Assembly: GCF_963664965.1 (NCBI RefSeq)
Contig: NZ_OY761823.1
Coordinates: 2,498,001 to 2,562,000, forward strand
Origin: an uncultured Pseudodesulfovibrio sp.
GTDB lineage: Bacteria; Desulfobacterota; Desulfovibrionia; Desulfovibrionales; Desulfovibrionaceae
Reading direction: 5' to 3'
DNA: 64,000 nt
Shown here: piece by piece, positions 36,731 to 45,143 of the stretch
Position numbering within the stretch: the stretch's first letter is position 1
Layout of the letters: each line of letters opens with the position of its first letter
The notes under the pieces: model-generated
What the model saw: the letters and a program-made list of their open reading frames with translations, nothing else
Told to the model about the DNA's origin: nothing
Databases searched by the model: none
Program-made: the position numbers and the translations under genes

Positions 36731-37540
36731 ATGAACGATAATAATACACTCAGTCTATCTATCATGAGCGGCAAGGGCGGTGTCGGCAAAACAAACATCG
36801 TCCTGAATCTCGGCTACGCTCTGCATGGGGCCGAAATGACATCCATGCTCATGGATTGCGACCTCGGACTCGCCAACCTTGATGTCCTGCTCGGCATTTC
36901 TCCAGACCGTACGCTGCACGATCTTCTTCAGACTGGTGTGGATGCAGAAGACGTTCTGGTGGCAATCGAAAACGGTTTTGACATGCTCCCAGCCACAAGC
37001 GGGGTTCCCGAATTGGTGGAAATGGACGAAGACATGCAGGATATCCTGTTCAAGAAGCTGGTAAATCTGGCTGGAGAATACGACTTCCTGATGCTCGATC
37101 TCGGAGCCGGAATCAGCCACACGGTCCTTTCATTCGCCTCATTGACGCAATTGCGTATTGTAGTTGTCACGCCGGAACCGACTTCATTGACCGATAGTTA
37201 TGCGATGATAAAAGTCCTTGTCACGCAGCACGGGGTAAAAGATTTTCTTGTTCTGGTAAATCAGGCAACCTCTGCCGGAGAAGCGAAGCAAACGTTCGAA
37301 CGACTGTCAGCCGCGTGTAAAAATTTTCTGAATATTGATCTCAGAAATCTCGGATTTATCCATCAGGATTCAACACTTGTGGAATCCGTACGCCGCCAGA
37401 CGCCGCTTTTAAAATTCGCTCCCAACGCCCAAGCCAGTAAAGATATCAAGGGGATAGCAAAAAAACTGATGCGTTACCGAGAGGACAATCTGGAACGGAT
37501 ATCAGGCCGTGCTATTCTGAAAGATTTTCCGACTCCATGA
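36731..37540 (+). CDS. MinD/ParA-like ATPase (FlhG/YlxH type)
   Basis: A 269-residue deviant Walker ATPase: KGGVGKT at 15-21, MDCDLGLANLDVLLG, and MLDLGAG at the Walker B-like site. Length and the lack of a MinD amphipathic C-terminal helix favour the flagellar-number regulator FlhG over MinD, but no flagellar genes adjoin it. Linked to the diguanylate cyclase upstream, it may take part in motility or cell-pole control. GGAGACAGG precedes the ATG. Confidence 0.85.
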   Translation: MNDNNTLSLSIMSGKGGVGKTNIVLNLGYALHGAEMTSMLMDCDLGLANLDVLLGISPDRTLHDLLQTGVDAEDVLVAIENGFDMLPATSGVPELVEMDEDMQDILFKKLVNLAGEYDFLMLDLGAGISHTVLSFASLTQLRIVVVTPEPTSLTDSYAMIKVLVTQHGVKDFLVLVNQATSAGEAKQTFERLSAACKNFLNIDLRNLGFIHQDSTLVESVRRQTPLLKFAPNAQASKDIKGIAKKLMRYREDNLERISGRAILKDFPTP

Positions 37541-37556
37541 AAAGTAAAATAAGGGG

Positions 37557-37586
37557 TTGACGAAAAGAGTCAATTTTCGGCATAGT
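37557..37586 (+). promoter_or_regulatory. Promoter of the IHF/HU-like gene
   Basis: TTGACG (37557-37562), 18 bases, CATAGT (37581-37586). Confidence 0.55.
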
Positions 37587-37678
37587 TAGTGAGAATTTAT
37601 TAGTGATTCTCATTTGTCATCATGTTAGATCGATCCAGTCGATCTGTTGTGGACAACTCAATGTCTCAGGGGGAAACC

Positions 37679-37954
37679 ATGAATAAGAGCGAATTGATCA
37701 AGGCTCTTTCGGAAGAGAAAAAAATGCACGTTGACGAGGCCACCAAAGTGGTCGGAGCCTTCGTCGATTCCGTCAAGGAAGCCCTTCTGCGTGGCGACCG
37801 TGTCGAAATCAGAGGATTTGGCAGCTTCAAGATCAAGGATTATGAAGGCTATACAGGCCGTAATCCCAAGACTGGCAGCGTCGTTCAGGTCAACTCCAAA
37901 AAGCTTCCCTTCTTCCGCCCTGGTAAAGAGCTGAAAGAATATATCAACGATTAG
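37679..37954 (+). CDS. HU/IHF family DNA-binding protein
   Basis: Start at ATG 37679 with AGGGGGAAACC before it gives 91 residues; the longer frame from 37622 lacks a ribosome site. It shows EIRGFGSFKIKDYEGYTGRNPKTG and PFFRPGKELKEYI, closer to IHF subunits than the HU at 24.6 kb. Nucleoid structuring or site-specific bending is expected. The next gene starts one base after its stop. Confidence 0.93.
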   Translation: MNKSELIKALSEEKKMHVDEATKVVGAFVDSVKEALLRGDRVEIRGFGSFKIKDYEGYTGRNPKTGSVVQVNSKKLPFFRPGKELKEYIND

Positions 37955-37955
37955 A

Positions 37956-38810
37956 ATGCGACGAGTTCTCATCTGCCTGTTTTTGGCTGTTGTTTTTTTT
38001 GCGTCCAACGCGCAGGCGGCTGATCCGTTACTGTCCATTCTGTATACGGCAAATACGTACGGCATCGTTAGGCCATGCCCTTCCTGAGGTGGTAAAACAC
38101 TCGGAGGCGTGGCCCGGCGGGCTACGTATTTTTTTGATTTTCAATCACCTGCACCGCACCTGCTCGTTTCCGGTGGCTGGGAGTTTATGGACACCAAAGG
38201 GAATAAACCATCCCCTGAGGTCATAAACGGTCTTGCCAAAGCATTTGATTTAATGAAATATGACATTGGCCTCCTTGCTCAGGGCGAGGCTGATGGCATG
38301 GATAAATCCTTACTGCCACTTGATTCGACCCGGAAAACAGCAAGTAGTGAGCCTGTTACGGTTCTTACTATTGCGACAGGAGACCGAATCGGCTTTATCC
38401 GCCTCCCCTCTCTTCCAAAAGGTGAAGATGTTCCATCCAAGAAATTGATTAATAAAATTTCCATGATGGTGAAAAAAGAGCGGGAACAAGTGAAATTGCT
38501 GATTGCCCTGTCCGACTGGGGTTGGATTGCCGAGCGCGAATATCTGGCTCAAAATCCAAAGTACGTGCCGGATATTCTCATGGGCAGTGGGTATGGATCC
38601 GGCGTAAGCGGTCGTATTCAAGCCGACAAACGTTGTTTCTGGATTCGTCCCTATGACAAAGGGCGAACCCTTTGTGAAATCGAAATTTTCAACTGGCCGG
38701 ATCGTACCACGAAATTCGAATGGGAAGCACCGGCCGACATCAAGGCTCTTTCTGTGGGGCTTGGTGACCAATATCAAGACAACCCGGACGTGAGCGCCAT
38801 CCTCCATTAA
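37956..38810 (+). CDS. UshA-like protein with in-frame UGA, candidate selenoprotein
   Basis: One continuous frame of 285 codons interrupted only by UGA at 38085-38087. It starts at ATG 37956 with a signal peptide (cleavage near residue 21, SNAQA-AD), so the product is exported. The UGA is codon 44 in the context R-P-C-P-S-U-G-G-K-T-L-G-G-V-A-R-R-A; Cys41 and U44 form a CxxU redox-type pair where relatives would carry CxxC. The frame stays open and well conserved in style to the end at 38810 (SSEPVTVLTIATGDRIGF and others). I recall UshA-like families with Sec or Cys at this place. A plain nonsense mutation is the alternative, but the hairpin downstream argues for Sec. Confidence 0.8.
38108..38126 (+). 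promoter_or_regulatory. Candidate bacterial SECIS hairpin
   Basis: CGTGGCCC, loop GGC, GGGCTACG: eight pairs (one G-U). The loop begins with G and starts 28 bases after the UGA, within the spacing and loop rule described for bacterial SECIS elements recognised by SelB. Confidence 0.65.
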
Positions 38811-38849
38811 GGCGCAAAGCGCCTAGGGCTATACTCAGGAGGGATTAAC

Positions 38850-39731
38850 ATGGAATTAAGAGGAGCCTACACTGCCCTCTCGACACCTTTCGTCAACGGC
38901 CAGATCGATGAAAAGAGCTACCGCGAATTCATCGAATGGCAGATCGAACAGGGTATCGATGGGCTTGTTCCGTGCGGAACGACAGGTGAAGCCGCGACCC
39001 TGACTCATGAAGAGCAGGGACGGATCATCAGAATATGTGTAGATCAGGTCAAAGGGCGCGTGCCGGTGATCGCCGGAGCCGGTTCCAACAGCACCAAGGA
39101 AGCCATCGAGCTTACCAGACTGGCAAAAGAGGCCGGTGCGGACGCAACGCTTCAGATTACGCCCTACTACAACAAACCGACTCCCGAAGGCCTTATCGAG
39201 CATTTCAAGGCCATTGCCGCTGAAGTCTCTATGCCGTTCGTCGTATACAATGTCCCCGGACGTACCGGACTGAATCTTCTTCCCGCCGACCTCAAACGTA
39301 TTGTTGACGCTGTTCCCGAGGCAATCGCAGTCAAAGAGGCTACCGGCAACATGACACAGGCCGCACAGGTGATCGAGTACTGTGGAAAGGATTTCCAGCT
39401 GCTCTCCGGTGACGACTTTACCGTGCTTCCGCTTCTTTCTGTGGGAGGCCGGGGTGTCATTTCGGTTATTTCCAATATCATGCCCAAGGCAATGAGTGAC
39501 ATGTGCAGGCTTTTCGAAGAAAAAGATCATGCAGGCGCTTTGGACATCAGTCTCAAAATGGCTCCGGTCAACAGGGCCATGTTCATGGAGACAAATCCGA
39601 TTCCGGTCAAGACCGCACTGAGCATGATGGGAGTTTTCCCGAAAGCCGAATTCAGACTTCCCATCGTTCCCTTGAAGGAAGAGAATTTGCCGAAACTGAG
39701 AAAAATTCTTGAAGAAGCCGACATACTGTAA
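38850..39731 (+). CDS. dapA: 4-hydroxy-tetrahydrodipicolinate synthase
   Basis: First step of the diaminopimelate/lysine branch, condensing pyruvate and aspartate semialdehyde. TIM barrel of 293 residues with PCGTTGEAATLTHEE, catalytic Tyr in FVVYNVPGRTG and Schiff-base Lys in AIAVKEATGN. AGGAGGG precedes the ATG. Monocistronic here, ending at a strong terminator. Confidence 0.97.
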   Translation: MELRGAYTALSTPFVNGQIDEKSYREFIEWQIEQGIDGLVPCGTTGEAATLTHEEQGRIIRICVDQVKGRVPVIAGAGSNSTKEAIELTRLAKEAGADATLQITPYYNKPTPEGLIEHFKAIAAEVSMPFVVYNVPGRTGLNLLPADLKRIVDAVPEAIAVKEATGNMTQAAQVIEYCGKDFQLLSGDDFTVLPLLSVGGRGVISVISNIMPKAMSDMCRLFEEKDHAGALDISLKMAPVNRAMFMETNPIPVKTALSMMGVFPKAEFRLPIVPLKEENLPKLRKILEEADIL

Positions 39732-39737
39732 AAAAAA

Positions 39738-39771
39738 TGAAAGCCCCGACCAAATGCCGGGGCTTTTTTCT
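39738..39771 (+). terminator. Terminator after dapA
   Basis: AAAGCCCCG, eight-base loop, CGGGGCTTT, then TTTC. Confidence 0.9.
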
Positions 39772-39795
39772 TGTGCAACAAAGTGAATGTCCTGA

Positions 39796-40443
39796 TTATT
39801 CTGATTCCCCATGCGGCAAACGCTGAATGACGCGAATGGTGCCGACAGCCAGTACTTCCTTCCACTCATCAAGCTGGCTTATTTCATTATAAAATTGAGT
39901 CACTCCATCCCAAGTCGTCACATCATGAAAGGCTATCAAGCCTGATTCAGGGACAAAAGGACTCCAGTCCAAAAAATCTTTCCGCGTACCTTCATATGAA
40001 TGGTCGCCATCAATAAAAAGAAGCCTGATGGATTTTGACCACTCTGAAGCAGCCTTGCTGCTTTCATTGACTATGGGCTTTACCTTTTCATCAAAGCGGT
40101 GCGTAGCAATATTTTGTAAAAAAATTTTCAGTGTACTGCCGTCAGTCGCAATAGCCGTCTGCTCGCCCTGTTCGCCCACCTGATGCTCTTTAGACCCTTT
40201 AAACGTATCAATGGCATAAACACCCCCTCTGCCATTACGAGCGCTGCCTGAAGCCAAATAGCAGGTAGAACGGCCATACAGGCTTCCAATTTCCACAATC
40301 TCCCCTTTTCCCGGACCAAAAGCAGCCATTGTGTGAAGAGCATACCCTTCAATAGGTTCCAGAAAACCCTCAATGTCTTTAAATCTGTCAGTCAACAACC
40401 AATAGTCGGTCGCCGGTTTAAGCAATTGCGTAACGGCCTCCAT
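39796..40443 (-). CDS. Class I SAM-dependent methyltransferase
   Basis: A 215-residue protein of the Methyltransf_24-like group: SAM motif EIVEIGSLYGRST (about 48-60), acidic end of strand two in VYAIDTF, and LLFIDGDHSYEGTRKD, which is typical of small-molecule or glycan O-methyltransferases. The acceptor is unknown. It stands alone, convergent with dapA, and its message would end near the dapA terminator. Confidence 0.82.
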   Translation of the reverse strand: MEAVTQLLKPATDYWLLTDRFKDIEGFLEPIEGYALHTMAAFGPGKGEIVEIGSLYGRSTCYLASGSARNGRGGVYAIDTFKGSKEHQVGEQGEQTAIATDGSTLKIFLQNIATHRFDEKVKPIVNESSKAASEWSKSIRLLFIDGDHSYEGTRKDFLDWSPFVPESGLIAFHDVTTWDGVTQFYNEISQLDEWKEVLAVGTIRVIQRLPHGESE

Positions 40444-40524
40444 CTAATGACACTCCGTTATTTAGATATTTTTTTACATTCACCTCCGCCTATAGCATTC
40501 TTTCTGATTATTGTGAAAAGAACG

Positions 40525-40561
40525 CAAAAAAGCCCGCCAGCACAACGCTGACGGGCCTGAC
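40525..40561 (-). terminator. Terminator of ppaC
   Basis: On the minus strand GCCCGTCAGC pairs with GCTGGCGGGC (one G-U), followed by six T. Confidence 0.9.
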
Positions 40562-40586
40562 TTTGCGCTATAACAGTAGGTTACTA

Positions 40587-41507
40587 CTAGCCTTCGAAGG
40601 CCTTGATGAAGTTGGGGGCAACCTGTTTCTTGCGGCTCATGACGCCGTCAAGGTAAACAGGCTTGCCATCGGTGGCGATACCGAAAGCCTTCTCAACCAC
40701 GGACGGATCGTCAGAGGCGATGAGCATTTCGGAACCCTCTTTCATGATGTCGGTCAGCAGCAGGAAGACGGAGTGACGACCGTCAGCCTTGACCTTCTCG
40801 ATTTCAGCCTGAAGAGCTTCCTTGTGAGCGTCCAGCATGGACAGATCAACGACTTCCAACTGGCCGATGCCGACCTTGTTGCCGGACATGTCGAAGTCCT
40901 TGTAGTCACGGAAGACCAGCTCGTTGGCGGAAGCACCGTCAACAGCGGACTTGACCTTGAACATTTCCATGCCCAGAGCCATGACGTCATCAACACCGGC
41001 GATCTTGGCCAGAGCTTCAACAGCAGCCTTGTCCTGATCGGTGCAGGTGACGGACTTGAACATGACGGTGTCGCTCAGGATGGCACACAGCAGGATACCT
41101 GCGATGTTAGCCGGAACTTCAACGTTGTAGAAGTCGTACATGGCCTTGATGACGGTACCGGTGCAGCCCACAGGCCAGACCCACATCTCGAGCGGGTTGG
41201 GAGTGGTGACGTCGCCCAGCTTGTGGTGGTCAACGACAGCGAGAAGCTCGCCCTTGTCCAGATTGTCAATGGTCTGAGAGATGTCAGTGTGGTCAACCAG
41301 AATGATTTTCTGATCGGTAGCATCAGTGACGATCTCGGGAGCAGCCAGACCGAATTTCTCCAGCACGAAAGCAGACTCGGGAGCGATTTCGCCCTGAGTG
41401 ATAGCCTTGGCCTCCTGGCCACGTTTGGTGAACAGATCTGCGACAGCGATCGCGGAAGCGACGGTGTCGGTATCGGGGTTTTTGTGTCCAACAACCAAAA
41501 TTGCCAT
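40587..41507 (-). CDS. ppaC: Manganese-dependent inorganic pyrophosphatase
   Basis: Family II (DHH) pyrophosphatase of 306 residues: VVGHKNPDTDTVASA (metal ligands), VDHTDIS, AVVDHHKLGD and the C-terminal SRKKQV substrate motif. Without CBS inserts, so the simple, highly active form. Sulfate reducers need it to pull sulfate activation by removing pyrophosphate. AGGAGGAC precedes the ATG. It is the last gene after the PTS cluster. Confidence 0.97.
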   Translation of the reverse strand: MAILVVGHKNPDTDTVASAIAVADLFTKRGQEAKAITQGEIAPESAFVLEKFGLAAPEIVTDATDQKIILVDHTDISQTIDNLDKGELLAVVDHHKLGDVTTPNPLEMWVWPVGCTGTVIKAMYDFYNVEVPANIAGILLCAILSDTVMFKSVTCTDQDKAAVEALAKIAGVDDVMALGMEMFKVKSAVDGASANELVFRDYKDFDMSGNKVGIGQLEVVDLSMLDAHKEALQAEIEKVKADGRHSVFLLLTDIMKEGSEMLIASDDPSVVEKAFGIATDGKPVYLDGVMSRKKQVAPNFIKAFEG

Positions 41508-41603
41508 ATCTAAAGTCCTCCTAATTAAATTACTCCTGAAATCAGGAAAATTTGCCCTTGAAATAGAATGTGCCGAATATCACAATCTTTTGCGGCTGCC
41601 AAG

Positions 41604-42301
41604 CTAAAAGCGTCCCAAGATGTCGTAAAGAACGACAAAAGAAATGCCGACCGTCAAGACGACATATACCCGTTTTACCCTGAGAGCCATGAGCCCGCCT
41701 AGTGTTGCGGCGATCCAGAGGTGTGCCCAGGTGATGTCGACAGCCGATAAAAATCCCGGATAGATTGTGAAAAGAGTGTTAAATGCATATCTGAGCACAA
41801 GAATTGTTATATAAAATGAAACCCACGACAGCATGAATGTCCGCCCGAGCGAACGCATGACCAGCGAAGTCGGCAGCGTTGGCGATTCCGGGTTGCGAGC
41901 CCAATTGAGCAATTTATTGTAATTGACTTGTTCCTGCTCACGCAAACGGGCTTCCACTTTCATTCCAATCCATGCCAACGGCATGCTGGCAAAGAGTACT
42001 CCCATGATTCGTGCCGGTTGATCCAGGCCGAAATATGTTGATAACGCGAGAGCAGAAAATGTTGCTGCCGTGAGATGCGGAGGAAGGAATGTTCCGACCG
42101 GAATCAAATCGAGCCAGAACAACTCAAAGAAAATGGCAATATAAAGACTTGTGTGAAAATCGCCCGTAAATGCGCCCCAAAACAATCCAATAACCAGCGG
42201 GCGCTCAAGCAGGCCGATGCTTATGGAATAACGGAACAGGGAAAACAGGGCAAAAAAAAAGCAACTATGGCAAACCAGAGATAGGGATTGGACATGGCCA
42301 T
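41604..42301 (-). CDS. PTS mannose/fructose/sorbose-family IIC component, with apparent frameshift
   Basis: Membrane permease subunit (RYSISIGLLERPLVIG, GAFTGDFHTSLYIAIFFELFWLDLIPVG; about six or seven helices). The expected N-terminus starts at ATG 42301 or 42295 just behind the IIB stop, but frame is lost at a run of nine T on the coding strand (42252-42260): one more T would join MAMSNPYLWFAIVAFF to the rest. A TTG at 42185 would give an N-terminally short product of 193 residues. Sequencing error, slippage or real mutation cannot be told apart here. No IID gene adjoins. Confidence 0.75.
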
Positions 42302-42303
42302 AA

Positions 42304-42765
42304 CTAGAACCTCACCTGAACGGGGTCATTGGGGACACACCGGAAATCAAGGATCACGCCCATGCGGGACAATTGACGCAGACACCCTTCTTCTTCATCA
42401 GACAACGCTACGCTTGGAGAAATCTGTTTTTTGCCGGGGCTATAGTGGACATTGCCTATATTCAGATTTTCAAAACCAAACCCGCTGTCAAAAGCTCTTT
42501 TCGCATCTGAACAGTTCGAAAAGAGGACCAGAATGGTTTCAGGGCTGTCCACAGATGTTTTATCAAGCTCGTGCGCCAAGCCCTCCACGTTAACAAACAA
42601 CGTTGTCACGGACTGAGGAATTGCAAGAGACATGATTTCCTGCTGCAAGACATCCCCTGCCAACTCGTCATTGGCTACTATTATTCGACTTGCCCCAGTG
42701 TGCGGCAGCCAAGTCTCAATTATCTGGCCATGAATCAATCTGTTATCAATACGAACAAGAGCCAC
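42304..42765 (-). CDS. PTS mannose-family IIB component
   Basis: Phosphocarrier of 153 residues; RIDNRLIHGQ places the phosphorylated His at residue 13, and IIVANDELA follows as in man-type IIB proteins. It takes phosphate from the IIA encoded just upstream. In desulfovibrios this cluster may be mainly regulatory, since sugar use is rare. Confidence 0.93.
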   Translation of the reverse strand: MALVRIDNRLIHGQIIETWLPHTGASRIIVANDELAGDVLQQEIMSLAIPQSVTTLFVNVEGLAHELDKTSVDSPETILVLFSNCSDAKRAFDSGFGFENLNIGNVHYSPGKKQISPSVALSDEEEGCLRQLSRMGVILDFRCVPNDPVQVRF

Positions 42766-42774
42766 GGCGCTTTC

Positions 42775-43212
42775 CTATTTCTTCCCTTTTTTACGCAGCA
42801 TAGCTCCGGCAACCTTGATTCCTTGCTGTCCGGCCTCCTTGGCTTTTTCTGCAAGGGCATCCAAATTCATCGCACGATGTTGCAGCGTGGCGACCAGCAT
42901 AGGGAGATTGACGCCGGTAATGACTTCAAGATGTTCCGACTTCATCAGGGACAAACTCATGGTTGTCGGTGAACCACCGAACAAATCGGTCAGCGTTGCG
43001 ACCCCTCTTCCTGTTTCAACAGAGCGAATCGCCTTACGAACAGTCTCCATGACTTCATCAACGCCCTTCTGGACATCGACACCGACAGCCAGACAGTTTT
43101 CCTGCGGGCCGAGCACTGTTTCCGCCGCTTCCAACAGAGTTTGACCAAAAGAGCCGTGTGTGACGAGCACCACGCCTACTTGTGAATTCTTATTCTTGGA
43201 CTTTGCAGTCAT
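42775..43212 (-). CDS. PTS mannose-family IIA component
   Basis: Single-domain IIA of 145 residues: VVLVTHGSFGQ with the phosphorylatable His near residue 19 and LTDLFGGSPTTMS, a family signature. The N-terminus and C-terminus are Lys-rich. Sits between rapZ and IIB with two- and nine-base gaps, so one transcript. Confidence 0.93.
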   Translation of the reverse strand: MTAKSKNKNSQVGVVLVTHGSFGQTLLEAAETVLGPQENCLAVGVDVQKGVDEVMETVRKAIRSVETGRGVATLTDLFGGSPTTMSLSLMKSEHLEVITGVNLPMLVATLQHRAMNLDALAEKAKEAGQQGIKVAGAMLRKKGKK

Positions 43213-43214
43213 TT

Positions 43215-44096
43215 TTATCCCAGTTCCATATGTCTATGTTCAATTGTAACTGCATACCTCTTTTTCAAGAGGGTCGCCAGCACGGATTCAGCAACAGAAA
43301 CCGAACGGTGCCGACCGCCGGTGCATCCAATGGCGATAGTAATCCTGTATCTGCCTTCCTCTGCATAGAGGGGGAGCATATATGTCAGGAAATCGAGAAA
43401 TCTTTCGTTGAACTTTTTACCGACTTCGCTACCGAGCACATACTCTGAAATGGCCTCATCCATCCCGGACAGCGGGCGAAGTTCCTTTTCAAAATACGGA
43501 TTCGGCAAAAAACGTAAATCAAAAACAAGGTCAGCTTCCGAAGGAACGCCATACTTAAATCCGAATGTAACAATATGAACACGCATGCCCCGGCCCAATT
43601 CTTCAATGACGGACCATTTGGTCTGTATTACGCGCCTGAGGTCATGCACCGAATATCCGGTAGTATCGAGTACCAGTTCGGCTGTATTGCGTATCGGCTC
43701 CAAAAGCTTCTGTTCCCGTTCCAAGGCCTGTTCCAATCCGAGGGATTGGCTTTCAAGCGGATGCGGTCTGCGCGTAGTAGCGTAACGCCGGACTAATTCC
43801 TCCCGCTTCGCTTCCAGAAACATGATCTGGGGAGTGATTCCCATTTCCGCCAGTTCATTGAAAGAAACGTCCCACCCTTCCAGAAATTCATTCTGGCGCA
43901 TATCCATGCCAAGAGCCAGACCGCGGTATTTTGAATCCTGCTTCAATATGAGTTCGGCAATCTTCGAGGCCATTCCGGAAGGCAAACCGTCAATACAGAA
44001 AAAGCCCAGATCCTCAAAAACCTTGAGAGCTGTGCTTTTTCCTGAGCCGGAAATTCCGGTCACAACAACGACTGGAAAGGTGTTGCAGGGAGTCAA
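43215..44096 (-). CDS. rapZ: RNase adapter protein RapZ
   Basis: Nucleotide-binding protein of 293 residues: Walker A GISGSGKST (14-22), the middle segment RRPHPL, and the C-terminal domain GCTGGRHRSVSVAE. In enterobacteria it guides RNase E to a small RNA controlling amino-sugar synthesis. The place after ptsN in the rpoN cluster is conserved. Confidence 0.96.
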   Translation of the reverse strand: MTPCNTFPVVVVTGISGSGKSTALKVFEDLGFFCIDGLPSGMASKIAELILKQDSKYRGLALGMDMRQNEFLEGWDVSFNELAEMGITPQIMFLEAKREELVRRYATTRRPHPLESQSLGLEQALEREQKLLEPIRNTAELVLDTTGYSVHDLRRVIQTKWSVIEELGRGMRVHIVTFGFKYGVPSEADLVFDLRFLPNPYFEKELRPLSGMDEAISEYVLGSEVGKKFNERFLDFLTYMLPLYAEEGRYRITIAIGCTGGRHRSVSVAESVLATLLKKRYAVTIEHRHMELG

Positions 44097-44114
44097 GAAC
44101 GTATTCCTACATGA

Positions 44115-44564
44115 TTAAACATCTTTTAACAGTTCCCACAGCGCATCATGGGTATCGGCCTGCAAAAAAGCTGACCGAAAAGCTTCATCTTTCAAAATTC
44201 TGGAAACCTGAGCTAAAATACGTAGATGCATTCCAGCGACCTGCTCAGGAGCGAGAACAAGGAAAAAAATTGAGCAAGGTTTATTATCGAGCGCCTCGAA
44301 CTCAATACCCGAAGAGCTGCGGCCGACAACCAGAATAACCTTATCCAGATTTTCCAGTTTGCCATGAGGAATGGCGATGCCGTCCCCGATACCGGTCGTT
44401 CCGAGTTTCTCACGATCAAGAAGGACACGGACCGCCTGGTCCGTGTCCATTTCAGGATATTTTTCGCCCAAAGGGGCAACAAGTTCTTTCAAAACCTCTG
44501 ATTTATTCTCAGAAGTCAGGGAAGGAAGGACAAGTTCCTTCTCCAGATAATCTCCAAGTTTCAT
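44115..44564 (-). CDS. ptsN: PTS IIA-like nitrogen regulatory protein PtsN
   Basis: EIIA-Ntr domain of 149 residues; the phosphorylated His is in GIAIPHGKL. Regulatory phosphotransferase linked to nitrogen and potassium balance. Two bases separate it from hpf upstream. Confidence 0.93.
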   Translation of the reverse strand: MKLGDYLEKELVLPSLTSENKSEVLKELVAPLGEKYPEMDTDQAVRVLLDREKLGTTGIGDGIAIPHGKLENLDKVILVVGRSSSGIEFEALDNKPCSIFFLVLAPEQVAGMHLRILAQVSRILKDEAFRSAFLQADTHDALWELLKDV

Positions 44565-44566
44565 GC

Positions 44567-45106
44567 TCAGTATCCAGGGTCAATAAGGCCGTAATCGCCG
44601 TTTTTCCGCTTGTAAATTACATTAACACCCTCGGTTTCCGAATTGAGAAACACAAGGAAATCATTTTCCAGAGAGTTAAGCTGCAATGCCGCTTCATCGA
44701 CGGACATGGGCTTGGGTTCATATGAATCAGTCCCTACAATGGTCGGACCGGATTCTCCCGCAAGATCTTCATAGGAAAGAAAGTTCATCTGAACCTTGTT
44801 CCCACGAGCCTTACGACTGCGATTCTTCATTTTTTCACGCATCTTGCGTAACTGGGCCTCAAGTTTATCGAGCACCATGTCAATGGTGGAATACATGTCT
44901 TCGGAGTCTTCATAGGCAGATATATGAATACTGTCCGCGTTCAGGATGACATCCGCTTTGTGCCGAAACTTGTCGACCAGCAGGTTGACCTGCAAATCGG
45001 CTTCGGAATCGGAAACGAACTTGGCTACCTTTTCAAAACGCTTCTGCGCGTACCCCTTGAGATGATCGGACGGCTCAAAGTTCTTGAAAGTGAAGCTGAT
45101 GTTCAT
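44567..45106 (-). CDS. hpf: Ribosome hibernation promoting factor (long form)
   Basis: Long HPF of 179 residues: N-terminal ribosome-binding domain (MNISFTFKNFEPSDHLKGYA, RKMREKMKNRSRK) and a C-terminal dimerisation domain (PMSVDEAALQLNSLENDFLVFLN). Forms 100S ribosomes in resting cells. Located directly behind rpoN, as in E. coli; AGGAGG precedes the ATG. Confidence 0.96.
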   Translation of the reverse strand: MNISFTFKNFEPSDHLKGYAQKRFEKVAKFVSDSEADLQVNLLVDKFRHKADVILNADSIHISAYEDSEDMYSTIDMVLDKLEAQLRKMREKMKNRSRKARGNKVQMNFLSYEDLAGESGPTIVGTDSYEPKPMSVDEAALQLNSLENDFLVFLNSETEGVNVIYKRKNGDYGLIDPGY

Positions 45107-45143
45107 ACGCTACCTCCTGGTTATGGGTGCAGACTTAAATAAC

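Noticed and set aside
38109-38810. Independent gene starting at GTG 38109 after the UGA
   Set aside because: It would lack the signal peptide and ribosome site; the same frame continues upstream across the UGA to a proper start, and the GTG lies inside the hairpin.
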